A DNA stretch of 64,000 nucleotides, from assembly GCA_944389065.1 (NCBI GenBank), contig CALXKZ010000053.1, positions 1-64,000 on the forward strand, in the 5' to 3' direction. The position numbers and the translations under genes are program-made. Positions 8,487 through 17,304 of this stretch are shown one piece after another; the stretch's first letter is position 1, and each line of letters begins with the position of its first letter. The notes beneath the pieces were generated by a model. The model saw nothing but the letters and a program-made list of their open reading frames with translations. It ran no database searches and was not told the origin of the DNA. The DNA is from an uncultured Spirochaetaceae bacterium (GTDB lineage Bacteria; Spirochaetota; Spirochaetia; Sphaerochaetales; Sphaerochaetaceae).

Positions 8487-9386
8487 TTACTTAAGATATC
8501 CATATTTCCTGAGAACTTCCCTCAGGCCTTCCTTCTGAGCCTCTGTCGATGGCTTCGATGGCAGATATGGCTTTCCGACTTCGTGTCCAAGGATATTCGC
8601 AAGATCCTTTGTCGCAACAGGGAATGATGACTTATCCATCTGGAGCCTGATCGGATTGAGCACGAACTGCGCCTCAAGAGAGCCTTTAAGGTCACCAGCC
8701 ATGAACTTGTCATAGATTGAGCAGACAAGCTCCGGAAGGAAGTTGGCCGTACAGCAGACAGCTCCTACCGCTCCTACGGAAAGGCCAGCGAAGATCAGCG
8801 TATCTTTTCCGCACATAACACGGAAACCTACATCGCGGTTCCTTCTGACGAACTCTTCTGTCTGTGTCACATCACCTGAGCTATCCTTCATGCCGATGAC
8901 ATTCTCCTTCTCATGGGCAAGACGCTCAACGACATCCTGCGGAATGCCATAACCGGTCCTTCCAGGATTGTTGTAGAGAATCATCGGAGTTCCATCAAGG
9001 CTGTCTGCAATTGTCGCAAAGTGCGTATAAAGCTCATCAGCCGATGGCTTGAGGAACATTGGCTGAAGGACAGACACCGCCTTCACACCATGCTTGAGTC
9101 CCATCTGGGCAAGCCTGACACACTTCTTTGTCCGGATCTCGCCAACACCCATGTAAACCGGGACACGGCCTTTTACCTGATCCATGATGACAGAGAGTAT
9201 TTCTTCCTGCTCATCCTCTTCCTGCATGTAGAACTCGCCATTCGATCCGAAAGCAAGTATTCCGCTCACTCCTCCATCGATTACGAAATCCACATGCTTC
9301 CTGAGCCTTGCCTCATCAAGGTGCTCATTCTCATCAATCGGAACAGCAATCGGGGGGACAATCCCTGAGAAAAAGCTTTTATCCAT
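8487..9386 (-). CDS. DapA-family aldolase/dehydratase, probably for 5-keto-4-deoxyglucarate
   Basis: 299-residue TIM-barrel lyase of the dihydrodipicolinate synthase/N-acetylneuraminate lyase superfamily. The Schiff-base Lys is in 'NVIGMKDSSGD' (about residue 165), the catalytic Tyr in 'MILYNNPGRTGYG' (about 136), and the N-terminal 'GSNGEFY' replaces the usual GTTGE loop. In E. coli the aldolase of this pathway is GarL, a different fold. Its position beside garR and garD implies cleavage of 5-keto-4-deoxyglucarate to pyruvate and tartronate semialdehyde. The alternative is the DapA-type dehydratase that makes 2-oxoglutarate semialdehyde, but garR would then be redundant. The ATG at 9386 is chosen over an upstream TTG (9404) because TTGAGG precedes it at good spacing. 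Confidence 0.8.
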   Translation of the reverse strand: MDKSFFSGIVPPIAVPIDENEHLDEARLRKHVDFVIDGGVSGILAFGSNGEFYMQEEDEQEEILSVIMDQVKGRVPVYMGVGEIRTKKCVRLAQMGLKHGVKAVSVLQPMFLKPSADELYTHFATIADSLDGTPMILYNNPGRTGYGIPQDVVERLAHEKENVIGMKDSSGDVTQTEEFVRRNRDVGFRVMCGKDTLIFAGLSVGAVGAVCCTANFLPELVCSIYDKFMAGDLKGSLEAQFVLNPIRLQMDKSSFPVATKDLANILGHEVGKPYLPSKPSTEAQKEGLREVLRKYGYLK

Positions 9387-9417
9387 AACAACCTCAATTT
9401 TCAATTTCTATTATGAT

Positions 9418-9456
9418 ATTCTAAATCATCACTTCATTTTGTCAAATACAATTTGA
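9418..9456 (-). promoter_or_regulatory. Promoter and palindromic operator of the aldolase-garR-garD-iclR operon
   Basis: Reading leftward, a -35 TTGACA (9445-9440), 16-base spacer and -10 TAGAAT (9423-9418) precede the aldolase gene. The palindrome TCAAATACAATTTGA (9442-9456, 6-3-6 perfect arms) overlaps the -35, so a bound protein should block polymerase. The likely binder is the IclR protein encoded at the end of the same operon, but this is inference. Confidence 0.6.
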
Positions 9457-9460
9457 AAAT

Positions 9461-10504
9461 TTACAGAGAAATCAGGACTTTAAGCAATTCATGATTGGTG
9501 GAGAACGCCTCAAAGGCCTTTGCTGAATCCTCAAAGCTGTACTTGGCAGATACGATATTGGAAACATCAATTCTGCCGGAGACAACTCTATCAATAAGGT
9601 CCTTGAAATCCCTTGTCATCGCATTCCTGCTGCCATATATGTCGATTTCCTTCTTCTGTATAAGAGTGAAATTGAAGTCGAGGTTCTTCTTGCTCACACC
9701 GATAAGCGCAACACGGCCTCCGAAAGCAACTGAATCTATTGCGTTCTGGAATGTCTGCGGAAGACCGACAGCCTCTGCTGTGACATCAAAACCATTGATT
9801 TCCTTCTTGCCATAGACCATTGTAGAGCCTGTGATACGCTCCACCCCCTCCATCAGAGCTTCAGGAGAAGTATTGCAGATCGATCCATCGAACCCGAATA
9901 TCTCGACATCGCGCTCAAGCTTTTCCGGGATTATATCGGAAATATAGACCTCAGCTCCCATTGATTTTGCGGAAATGCCCGCCATGACTCCGATTGTACC
10001 GCCTCCGAAGATAAGCACCTTGTCGCCCGGCTTTATGCCAGCCCTGACCATTCCATGGTAGCCAATGCACATTGGTTCAATGACAGCCAGCTGATCCGGA
10101 GTAAGCCCCTTGCCGTCGATCAGGCGTTCAACAGGCATTGTAATATACTCACAGAGAGCACCATCCATCTGGCAGCCCATTGTATGATTCTCCATGCATG
10201 CATTGACATGCCCGCGCTTGCAGCTATAGCACACGCCGCAATTGAAGTAGGGATTTGCAGTGACAATCATCCCAGGCTTGAAGCCATAGTCATTATCATC
10301 AATCTCCACAATCTCAGCGCTGAACTCATGGCCAGGGATGCGGGGATAATCAAAATATGCGAAGGTACCACGGTACGACCCGAGATCGCTTCCGCAGATA
10401 CCGACACGGAGGACACGGAGCAGTGCTTCTCCCTTCTTTCTTACAGGCGCCGGGATATCCCGGATCTCGACTTTCCCTGGTTCAGTAATATATACAGCTT
10501 TCAT
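9461..10504 (-). CDS. Zinc-dependent alcohol dehydrogenase (RspB/LgoD-like, MDR family)
   Basis: 347-residue medium-chain dehydrogenase. The catalytic zinc ligands are in 'GICGSD' and 'GHEF', the structural zinc Cys in 'NCGVCYSCKRGHVNAC' (about residues 88-103), and the NAD Rossmann motif is 'LIFGGGTIGVMAG' (about 164-176). The start is moved to ATG 10504, with AAGGAG 6 bases upstream, instead of the longer upstream frame. Relatives oxidise sugar-acid hydroxyls such as L-galactonate; a role in pectin-derived sugar acids fits the flanking GH105 and aldarate genes. It follows GH105, but a strong stem-loop (10532-10547) lies in the gap. The exact substrate is not readable from sequence. Confidence 0.85.
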   Translation of the reverse strand: MKAVYITEPGKVEIRDIPAPVRKKGEALLRVLRVGICGSDLGSYRGTFAYFDYPRIPGHEFSAEIVEIDDNDYGFKPGMIVTANPYFNCGVCYSCKRGHVNACMENHTMGCQMDGALCEYITMPVERLIDGKGLTPDQLAVIEPMCIGYHGMVRAGIKPGDKVLIFGGGTIGVMAGISAKSMGAEVYISDIIPEKLERDVEIFGFDGSICNTSPEALMEGVERITGSTMVYGKKEINGFDVTAEAVGLPQTFQNAIDSVAFGGRVALIGVSKKNLDFNFTLIQKKEIDIYGSRNAMTRDFKDLIDRVVSGRIDVSNIVSAKYSFEDSAKAFEAFSTNHELLKVLISL

Positions 10505-10520
10505 CTGCTTCTCCTTATTC

Positions 10521-10547
10521 TTTATAAAACAGGCCGCCGGAGCGGCC
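10521..10547 (-). terminator. Stem-loop terminator between GH105 and alcohol dehydrogenase genes
   Basis: On the minus strand GGCCGC (10547-10542), a 4-base loop and GCGGCC (10537-10532) are followed by TGTTTTATAAA. This is a compact GC-rich stem with a short U run. It should reduce read-through from the GH105 gene into the dehydrogenase gene. Confidence 0.6.
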
Positions 10548-10552
10548 ATATC

Positions 10553-11752
10553 TCAGTTCATTGTTGCCTTGAACCCTGGATCGGTAGGAAGGATCGGATC
10601 GTAATCTCTCTTGAAGAGCTCCACAACCGGGAACGACTCAGGAATGAGTCCGGCTTTCGCGGCTTTGATATATTCCGCATATGCAAGCATGGATACTCCT
10701 GTGCCCTTCTGCTCATCTGCGACCACTTCCTCTGCAAGATAATATGCAACGCTTCCATCTCTCTTGAAGTTGCCATCAGGTCCAAGACCTGCGCCCTTGC
10801 ACATTCCGCCGAGCGACAGCTTTCCATTCTCAAAGGTGAACTTCCTGATCGCAGTTCCCATCAGAGCAGAAACCGCAGCCTTAAGATAGTGCTCATCCTT
10901 GAATACTCCAAGGAGCGCGCCTTTGAAGAGGCTGTAAGCCACCATCATCGTGGAACTCGTCTCAAGATAGTTTCCATCAACGGTCTTTCCAAGCGCTGTG
11001 AGCTGATAGAACATACCGCTTTCCTTATCCTGGTAAAGAAGCATTCCATCCATAGCCTCTTTCCAGATAGAGGCGATGGTCTTTCTGTCCTCTGTCCTGC
11101 TCTCCGGCATATACTCATACACATCAGCAAGAGCCATGAGATACCATCCAAGAGCTCTGGACCAGAAGTTTGCAGACAGTCCTGTTTCCTTATCGCACCA
11201 GAAAATCGAACGGCTCTCATCCCAGGCATGATAATAGATCTTCTTTTCCTCGTCGAAGATATGCGCGCGGGCATTCCTGAACTGCTTCACGACATCATCA
11301 TAGATTGATGCATCGCCTGTGAGATTTGCATAGAGCATATAGAAAGGAAGCCCCATGTAAAGACCATCAAGCCAGATCTGGTTCGGATAGATATTCTTAT
11401 GCCAGAAGCTGCCGCACTTGGCTCTCGGCTGATTCTTCATCTGGCCTGCAAGCTCTTCGATAGCCTTTCTGTATTTCTCTTCGCCGGTCTCCTTCAATAG
11501 ATCGAAAAGCGCACGTCCGCCCGGGATCCTGTCAAGGTTGTACTCGCTCTGGTCGTAAAGCCTGATGGTGCCATCCTCGTTGATATACCTTCCATAGAAT
11601 GCCTTCACAGCATCCCACCAGTATTTATCCCCCGTTGCGGAATACATCTCGCGGAGACCTATGATAACGCAGGCGTCCTCATAGTTCCATGTGTTCCTGT
11701 CATACTCAGCGAACCATTTTGTGTACTGCTTGAAATAGAGATCGAAAACCAT
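10553..11752 (-). CDS. Unsaturated rhamnogalacturonyl/glucuronyl hydrolase (GH105, YteR-like)
   Basis: 399-residue cytoplasmic (alpha/alpha)6-barrel enzyme without signal peptide. It hydrates and removes the 4,5-unsaturated galacturonyl residue left at the non-reducing end by pectate or rhamnogalacturonan lyases. The catalytic Asp lies in 'IWLDGLYMGLPF' (about residue 126), and 'SRALGWYLMALADV' (about 203) is the second typical GH88/GH105 segment. The C-terminal stretch 'GDGSVAYYLAEEVV'-like region is also characteristic. It lies 3 bases after the propeller protein gene, so the two are co-transcribed. Together they suggest lyase-derived oligosaccharides are the imported substrate. Product fate would need a KduI/KduD-type route, of which only a possible KduD-like SDR is in the window. 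Confidence 0.9.
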   Translation of the reverse strand: MVFDLYFKQYTKWFAEYDRNTWNYEDACVIIGLREMYSATGDKYWWDAVKAFYGRYINEDGTIRLYDQSEYNLDRIPGGRALFDLLKETGEEKYRKAIEELAGQMKNQPRAKCGSFWHKNIYPNQIWLDGLYMGLPFYMLYANLTGDASIYDDVVKQFRNARAHIFDEEKKIYYHAWDESRSIFWCDKETGLSANFWSRALGWYLMALADVYEYMPESRTEDRKTIASIWKEAMDGMLLYQDKESGMFYQLTALGKTVDGNYLETSSTMMVAYSLFKGALLGVFKDEHYLKAAVSALMGTAIRKFTFENGKLSLGGMCKGAGLGPDGNFKRDGSVAYYLAEEVVADEQKGTGVSMLAYAEYIKAAKAGLIPESFPVVELFKRDYDPILPTDPGFKATMN

Positions 11753-11755
11753 TGC

Positions 11756-13768
11756 TCACTCCTTTTTTTCCTGCCATCTGGCGAAAGAATACTCCCCACG
11801 GTAATTGGAGAAGTTGTAGATCGGATATTTCTCAGGGACATACTCCCTGTCCTTTACAGCGCATTCCCTGTCCTGGGTATAGATATACATCTTATGGGCA
11901 TCCCACAGAACGATCTCATCACGATGGTCTCCTGTAAGATTAATGACCTCAGCACACATATCAGGATGTCCATCATCTGGGAACATGACAACCTGATCTC
12001 CCTCTCCATCAATCATGCCGCCATACTTGAGATTGCCGTTCAGGAGAATAAGCTCATGCCCGTCTCCCTCCCAGTTGACAGGAGCAATGATGTTTCCATT
12101 CGATGATGGCTCCATGTGCCAGAGCTCATTGCCCTTGCAGTCATAGAGATAGATTATCCCCTGGTTCTCCCAGTATGTCGTAGTGCAGATCTCAAGCCCT
12201 GGGATATCACTGCGGTAATCGGCAACGCTGATGCGCTGTCCATGTCCGTTTATATCCCTATGAAGGATATTGCCCTTTTTGTCCACAATCATGAAACCTT
12301 CCCATCCGGATACAATGGCAATAAGATCATCATCGATATCAGGATCGAACCTGCCGATTACAATCTCATCTGTATGATCATCAGGAATAGGAAGTTCCCA
12401 GATGAGCTTTCCATCGCTTCCAATCATATTATAGCAGGAGAAAACCTCATCCTTGCCATCGCCATTGAAATCATAGGCATAAGGGAAGTGCCCAGTATTG
12501 TTATGGTTGAATTTCCATAGAAGATTGAAATCCGAATCATAGATCCAGATGCGTGCATAGCGGTCTTTGATCAGAATATCGCTAGGTCTCTCTTTGCCGG
12601 AGACATTCACGATGCGGATAGCATCCACATTCAGGCGGTCAAAAGCATGCTTCTTGAATTCTATGCCGAGGATCTCCTCCGCATTCTCCTCATTGAATGG
12701 CGTCGGCATCGATTTAACGACAGACCCATCCTCGCCGCGGAGGATCATCACCTTGAAGTCCTTTGCCAGGATGACCTCATCCTTACCGTCATTATCTATA
12801 TCATAGACCTGGAACGGGAGATCGCAGGTCGTATCCTGATTGACGCTCAGCTCCGATGGTTCTCCTATCTGCCAGAGAATCCTGCCAGTATCAATGCTTA
12901 CGGCTGTAAGACAGCTGATATTGCAGTAGCGTTCCTTGAAGACTCTCTTCTGATGCTGAGCCATTACAAAGAACATCTCATCGGTACCAGTCAGATGACC
13001 GAACCGGATCTGCCTCGATGCACCGAAAGAACCGAGATCGAAGACTTTCCAGAGCTTTGGCTGCGCATGCTGCTTTCTTTTCTCCATGAGTCTTGCTGTC
13101 TTCTCTGTTCTCTCTCTGGCAAGTCTCTCCGCCTCATCATCGGAAGTCTCTACAAGCACATCTGAATACTGGCATGGCATGTAGCCTGCAAGCGCGATGC
13201 ATCCTGTGCTGTACATATCATCGAAGAAGGAGATCACGGCCTTTCCATCGATGGAACATGTGAAATGATTTCCCTCAGCCTTCACGGATAATCTATAGAA
13301 ATGGTCTGAGTCGAATTCAAATGGAACTGATTCAAGAACCTCATGATTCTTCTTATTGAAACGCATGATCATGGCTTTCCCGTCTGAAAGGAAGAATCCA
13401 TAGAACATCAGCGATGTCTGATAGCGGAAAAGAATTCCGGCCTCTTCTTTTGTATATAATGGCCTGATGCTTACTGAAACAGTATAGTCTCGCCAATCCT
13501 TCTCTCCTGCTACAAGGACCGGAAGCACATTTCTCGTAAGAGGGTTGCGCACCCTCATCTGCTCCATGTAATGCTTTCCATCCTCTGCCGTTACAATCCA
13601 GTTCGGACCACGGTAGTTGCAGTTTGTTATTGGATCATACCACTGACCTGAATAACCAGGCTGTTTAACATAATGATACTCGCCCATGGCAGAATGCTCT
13701 CTGTCGAACGGGAGAGGACCGATCTTGAATGAAAGGAAATTATCCTGAAAAAGAATTCTGTTAGTCAT
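11756..13768 (-). CDS. LamG-like plus FG-GAP propeller protein, rhamnogalacturonan lyase (PL11)-like
   Basis: 670 residues, no signal peptide. The N-terminal about 200 residues resemble a concanavalin/LamG-type beta-sandwich (RDYTVSVSIRPLYTKEEAGILFRYQ, FTCSIDGKAVISF). The rest is a propeller with repeated calcium-loop motifs DIDNDGKDEVILA, DFNGDGKDEVFSC, NWEGDGHELILLNG and a final GDHRDEIVLWD...MYIYTQ. The last motif resembles the C-terminal part of family 11 rhamnogalacturonan lyases (GDWREE...LRIYT). With a CUT1 importer upstream and GH105 downstream, a role in cutting imported rhamnogalacturonan pieces is plausible. The start is ATG 13768; an upstream GTG would lie inside the terminator stem. 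Enzymatic identity is tentative. Confidence 0.55.
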   Translation of the reverse strand: MTNRILFQDNFLSFKIGPLPFDREHSAMGEYHYVKQPGYSGQWYDPITNCNYRGPNWIVTAEDGKHYMEQMRVRNPLTRNVLPVLVAGEKDWRDYTVSVSIRPLYTKEEAGILFRYQTSLMFYGFFLSDGKAMIMRFNKKNHEVLESVPFEFDSDHFYRLSVKAEGNHFTCSIDGKAVISFFDDMYSTGCIALAGYMPCQYSDVLVETSDDEAERLARERTEKTARLMEKRKQHAQPKLWKVFDLGSFGASRQIRFGHLTGTDEMFFVMAQHQKRVFKERYCNISCLTAVSIDTGRILWQIGEPSELSVNQDTTCDLPFQVYDIDNDGKDEVILAKDFKVMILRGEDGSVVKSMPTPFNEENAEEILGIEFKKHAFDRLNVDAIRIVNVSGKERPSDILIKDRYARIWIYDSDFNLLWKFNHNNTGHFPYAYDFNGDGKDEVFSCYNMIGSDGKLIWELPIPDDHTDEIVIGRFDPDIDDDLIAIVSGWEGFMIVDKKGNILHRDINGHGQRISVADYRSDIPGLEICTTTYWENQGIIYLYDCKGNELWHMEPSSNGNIIAPVNWEGDGHELILLNGNLKYGGMIDGEGDQVVMFPDDGHPDMCAEVINLTGDHRDEIVLWDAHKMYIYTQDRECAVKDREYVPEKYPIYNFSNYRGEYSFARWQEKKE

Positions 13769-13776
13769 GATGTGAA

Positions 13777-13818
13777 TAAAAAAGAAGATAAAGGAACAGT
13801 GCGGGAAACCCCGCACTG
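13777..13818 (-). terminator. Rho-independent terminator/attenuator after the binding-protein gene
   Basis: On the minus strand a perfect 9-bp stem CAGTGCGGG / CCCGCACTG (arms 13818-13810 and 13805-13797, 4-base loop) is followed by a U-rich stretch ending in six T. It sits 13 bases after the binding-protein stop and before the propeller gene. This placement is typical for keeping binding protein in excess over downstream genes. Confidence 0.8.
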
Positions 13819-13830
13819 CCTAGTAAGAAA

Positions 13831-15162
13831 TCAGAGTGTTTCCTCGTACAATGCCTGATAGCTATCGATAGCATCGGCCCAGCCCTGGAGGCAGTCCTCT
13901 GCTGTCATATCGCCCATAAGAACAGCCTGGAAGTCTGCAGTCATGTCATTCGTGATGAATCCTGAGAACTCAGGGAGCCAGTACGGGTTATCAATCTGGA
14001 AGTAGTTAGGATCAGAGAGATAGCTCTGATAGAGCTTGATCTCCGTGTCATTCTGGCACCACTCCTGTGAGTATACATCTGTGTTGCACGGAACACGTGC
14101 CGCTGTCTCACAGAGACCACCAGTGCAATCAGCAGAGCTGAGGATCGAGAGAAGCCAGAAAGCTCCTGTATAGTCATGATCCTCTCCCTGGTTGGTCACA
14201 CAGTATACATTCGGCTGGAGACCGGAAGCGAAGTAATGTCCCTGATCATTTGCAAGAACACGAGCAGCCTGATAGTTTCCCTCACCGAGGTTGCGCTTGT
14301 GTGTAGCCTCAGAAGATGAGTTGTGGATGATGTATGCGGAAACGCCAGAACCGAACTCTGCGATGATCTGGTCGAAGTTGTTGTTTACGGAATCGCCGGA
14401 AACCTCTTTGTTCTTGTAGATATCAGCATATGCATTGAGAGCTTCTACGAACTCAGGGCGGTCAAGTATGCACTCTCCGTTCTCATCGAACCAGCTGCCG
14501 TTGTATCCAAGACCATCTGTCCATGTCCAGAGCCAAGCAACAAGGCTGTCATATGGGCGTACGCCACGGAGCGAGTAGAAGTATCTGGAATTCACTGGAT
14601 CAGCATACTGCTTGCACATCTCAAGGAACTCTGCCTGTGTTACAGGAGCTTCTGTGATGCCAAGAGCGCGGAATCTGTTGAGATTCATCCATGCGACTTC
14701 CTGATTATATGCAAACGGGATTCCATAGAGCTCTCCGTTTCCGATCTTGATCATACCCTGAAGAAGCTGCGGGTCAATCTTGTCGAACTCAGCGATCTCA
14801 TCAGTGTGATCATTGAGAGGGAGAAGAGAGTTCTGTGCTGTGAATGTCGCAACATTCGAGAAGCCAAGTGATACGATATCAGGCATCGTATCTGTCATGA
14901 CAGCCATCTGGAACTGATCCTGGAAGTCAGCGAAATTAAAGCTTGTGTACCTTACCTCATACTGATCCTGGGATGCATTCAGCTCTGCAAAGTAAGTCTC
15001 GAAGTATTCATCCGTAACAGGCTCTCCGGAATGATACCAGAAGTTGATGATCTGCTTTCCGCTGGATGAGGTAGCTTTCTTGTCAGAAGAGCCGCCTGCG
15101 AAAACAGAACCAGCTGCAAGTGCGATAACAAGCATCACAGCAACGATTTTCCTGATTTTCAT
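13831..15162 (-). CDS. Sugar ABC transporter substrate-binding protein (family 1)
   Basis: 443-residue periplasmic or membrane-associated capture subunit. A signal peptide (MKIRKIVAVMLVIALAAGS) ends 'VFAGGSSDKK' with no lipobox Cys. The body has family 1 features: 'INFWYHSGEPVTDEYFETYF' near the N terminus, 'DTMPDIVSLGFSNVA' and 'GELYGIPFAYNQEVAWMN' (the ligand-domain hinge region). It follows its two permeases, an order seen in CUT1 operons, and a strong terminator follows it. Neighbouring GH105 and propeller genes point to unsaturated galacturonides or rhamnogalacturonan oligosaccharides as cargo. Cargo is inference. Confidence 0.9.
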   Translation of the reverse strand: MKIRKIVAVMLVIALAAGSVFAGGSSDKKATSSSGKQIINFWYHSGEPVTDEYFETYFAELNASQDQYEVRYTSFNFADFQDQFQMAVMTDTMPDIVSLGFSNVATFTAQNSLLPLNDHTDEIAEFDKIDPQLLQGMIKIGNGELYGIPFAYNQEVAWMNLNRFRALGITEAPVTQAEFLEMCKQYADPVNSRYFYSLRGVRPYDSLVAWLWTWTDGLGYNGSWFDENGECILDRPEFVEALNAYADIYKNKEVSGDSVNNNFDQIIAEFGSGVSAYIIHNSSSEATHKRNLGEGNYQAARVLANDQGHYFASGLQPNVYCVTNQGEDHDYTGAFWLLSILSSADCTGGLCETAARVPCNTDVYSQEWCQNDTEIKLYQSYLSDPNYFQIDNPYWLPEFSGFITNDMTADFQAVLMGDMTAEDCLQGWADAIDSYQALYEETL

Positions 15163-15198
15163 AAAACCTCCATACCGGATAAATCCGGGAATAAACGA

Positions 15199-16074
15199 TC
15201 AGCCTTTGACAGCACCTGCTGTCGCACCAGAAGAAAGATGCTTCTGGATGAATGCGAAGATCACGACAACAGGAAGAAGTGCGACAACACACCCTGCTGC
15301 GAGAAGTCCATACTGCGTACCGAATTCACCCTGGAAGATATTCAGGGAGAGCGGAAGAGTATACATATCCCTATCTGTGATGAACGCAACCGCATATACG
15401 TAGACGTTCCATGCATTGATGAAAGCATATGCTCCTGTAGCGACAATGCTTGGTTTCATCGCAGGAATAAGGATGCGGAAAACACTTCCAAGAAGAGTAC
15501 ATCCATCAACCTGTGCGGCTTCCTCAAGCGATCCTGGAACAGCATTGAAATATCCCATCATCATGAACATGCAGTACGCAAGGTTAGTACATGAACAGAT
15601 GAGGACAAGGCTCCAGAGATTGTTGATGAGACGGAGGCTGTTCATGATCGTGAAAAGAGGAATCATGAGAACAACAGCCGGAAGCATCTGGGTGACAAGC
15701 ATCAATACATAGAATGCGCCCTTCCCCTTGAACTTGTAACGGCTCATTGCATAGCCGCCAAGAAGGCTTAGAAAAGTTACAATAAGCGTTGTGAATATGG
15801 CAACGAATGCTGAATTCAGGAAGTTCCTGCCGAAACCGAACTCCGTGAAAAGCCTCTGGAAGTTGCTGAATGTAGGATCCTTAGCCCAATAGGTAATAGG
15901 AAGGGTGAAAACCTCCGTACTGCCCTTCATCGATGTGTTGATGATCCAGTAGAAAGGGAAAAGCGTGAAAATAAGGAAGATTGCGACCGGAATATAAAGG
16001 GTGATCCATCTGAAGAAGATCTCTTTCCTACGCCTGTTTCTTGCCGAAATAATAAGTTCTGTTGATGCGCTCAT
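15199..16074 (-). CDS. Sugar ABC transporter permease (MalG type)
   Basis: 291-residue inner-membrane subunit with six predicted helices. 'INTSMKGSTEVF' follows helix 1, and the cytoplasmic EAA loop (LEEAAQVDGCTLLG...ILIPAMKP) is at about residues 180-203. The C terminus 'SSGATAGAVKG' is the usual MalG ending. It overlaps the preceding permease by 4 bases (ATGA type), so translation is coupled. No ATPase gene accompanies the operon. Confidence 0.92.
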   Translation of the reverse strand: MSASTELIISARNRRRKEIFFRWITLYIPVAIFLIFTLFPFYWIINTSMKGSTEVFTLPITYWAKDPTFSNFQRLFTEFGFGRNFLNSAFVAIFTTLIVTFLSLLGGYAMSRYKFKGKGAFYVLMLVTQMLPAVVLMIPLFTIMNSLRLINNLWSLVLICSCTNLAYCMFMMMGYFNAVPGSLEEAAQVDGCTLLGSVFRILIPAMKPSIVATGAYAFINAWNVYVYAVAFITDRDMYTLPLSLNIFQGEFGTQYGLLAAGCVVALLPVVVIFAFIQKHLSSGATAGAVKG

Positions 16075-17003
16075 GCCATGTTATCCTTTCCGAGCTTTCC
16101 AATGCGGATATAGATGAACGCGACGATCATCATTATCACAGTGGAGATTGCTGCAAGCGCGGATGCATATCCGAAATCACCATCAACCTTGAATGTATTC
16201 ATGATGTACAGAGCAAGCGTTGTGGTTCCACGGTTCGGGCCGCCATCTGTCAAGCTGACGATGAGGTCAACTGCATTGAATGTCCAGATAGCCCTGAGAA
16301 GAGTCGTTATGACGATTGTATCCCTGATCATAGGAATAGTAATGCTGAACATCTGCCTTGGAGCCGATGCACCATCGATCTTTGCTGATTCGAAAAGCTC
16401 ATCGGAGATTCCGGAGAGTGCTGACATATAGCTTATTGTGAAGAACGGGATTCCTCTCCATACATTGGCAATGACAACACCGGTCATAGCAAGAGCCCTG
16501 GAAGAGAACCATGATGGCTTTGTCTCGCAGATGCCGAACTTGACAAGAAGATCATTTATGACACCATATGTCTGCCCAAGCATAAGATTCCATATGATAC
16601 CTACCATGATTCCTGCTACTGCCCATGGAACGAGAGCAAAGGCCCTGACGACTCCCCTGCCCTTGAATTTCCTTGTGAGAAGCCAGGCTAGCCAGAACCC
16701 TAAGACAGTCTGCACAGCAACGCTGACGAGAACATAGATAGCTGTGGTCCCGAGACTTCTGTAGAAGACAGGATCCTCGGTGAAGATCTTTGCGAAATTG
16801 CCAAAACCAACAAAATGACGCTGGAACGGCCGCGTTACCACATAATACTCCGAACTCATCATGAATACATTGATGATCGGCCAGAGCATGAAGCAGCACA
16901 CGAAGATGAAAACCGGCGCGAGGAGCAGATACGGGACAGCCTTCTTACGGCGTGCCATACGCATCTTTTCCTTGGAAAGCGTTACAGTTTCATTTCCACT
17001 CAT
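16071..17003 (-). CDS. Sugar ABC transporter permease (MalF type)
   Basis: 310-residue inner-membrane subunit. The start is placed at ATG 17003 because GGAGGG lies 4 bases upstream; an upstream in-frame ATG (17021) lacks this. Helix 1 is 'PYLLLAPVFIFVCCFMLWPI'. The EAA loop (FESAKIDGASAPRQMFSITIPM) is at about 203-225, and 'RTFNAVDLI'-like 'WTFNAVDLIVSLTDGGPNRGTTTL' is the family's C-terminal signature. It is the first gene of the operon permease, permease, binding protein, propeller protein, GH105. The promoter region faces the divergent GntR gene. Confidence 0.92.
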   Translation of the reverse strand: MSGNETVTLSKEKMRMARRKKAVPYLLLAPVFIFVCCFMLWPIINVFMMSSEYYVVTRPFQRHFVGFGNFAKIFTEDPVFYRSLGTTAIYVLVSVAVQTVLGFWLAWLLTRKFKGRGVVRAFALVPWAVAGIMVGIIWNLMLGQTYGVINDLLVKFGICETKPSWFSSRALAMTGVVIANVWRGIPFFTISYMSALSGISDELFESAKIDGASAPRQMFSITIPMIRDTIVITTLLRAIWTFNAVDLIVSLTDGGPNRGTTTLALYIMNTFKVDGDFGYASALAAISTVIMMIVAFIYIRIGKLGKDNMA

Positions 17004-17109
17004 GGCACCCTCCATTTTCAATTTAACAGTATATTTAACTGTACAGAGGACAAAAATGCCTGAAAGACTCTGCTTTGAGACAGAGAACCCCCTGATCAGT
17101 ACTTATTTA

Positions 17110-17264
17110 CATTAACTTTCTTATGAATAGCTGTCAAATGTATTTTTCACGAAATACAAACAAAAGAAATTCTTATAATAAAGAGCCAAAAACAAACAAT
17201 ATCTTTTATATTGATCTGATTTATCACTATTTTTTATGATTCAATTCCAAATTTAATGTATACA
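17110..17264. promoter_or_regulatory. Divergent control region between GntR gene and ABC/pectin operon
   Basis: For the minus-strand operon, TTGACA (17136-17131) and TAATGT 17 bases further are a likely promoter. Just upstream of that -35 is the inverted repeat TGTATTT (17139-17145) / AAATACA (17152-17158). Nearer the GntR gene lies the palindrome TGTATACA (17257-17264), the core typical of GntR/FCD operators. Both sites suit a regulator acting on itself and on the divergent operon. The rest of the 300-base gap is AT-rich with no gene seen. Confidence 0.55.
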
Positions 17265-17304
17265 ACACATGATTCCGCGTATAAGATAATATGGGGAGAG
17301 AAGT

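Noticed and set aside
10055..11308. 417-codon plus-strand frame
   Set aside because: Spans antisense to both the alcohol dehydrogenase and GH105 genes; Cys/His-rich low-quality translation with no domain.
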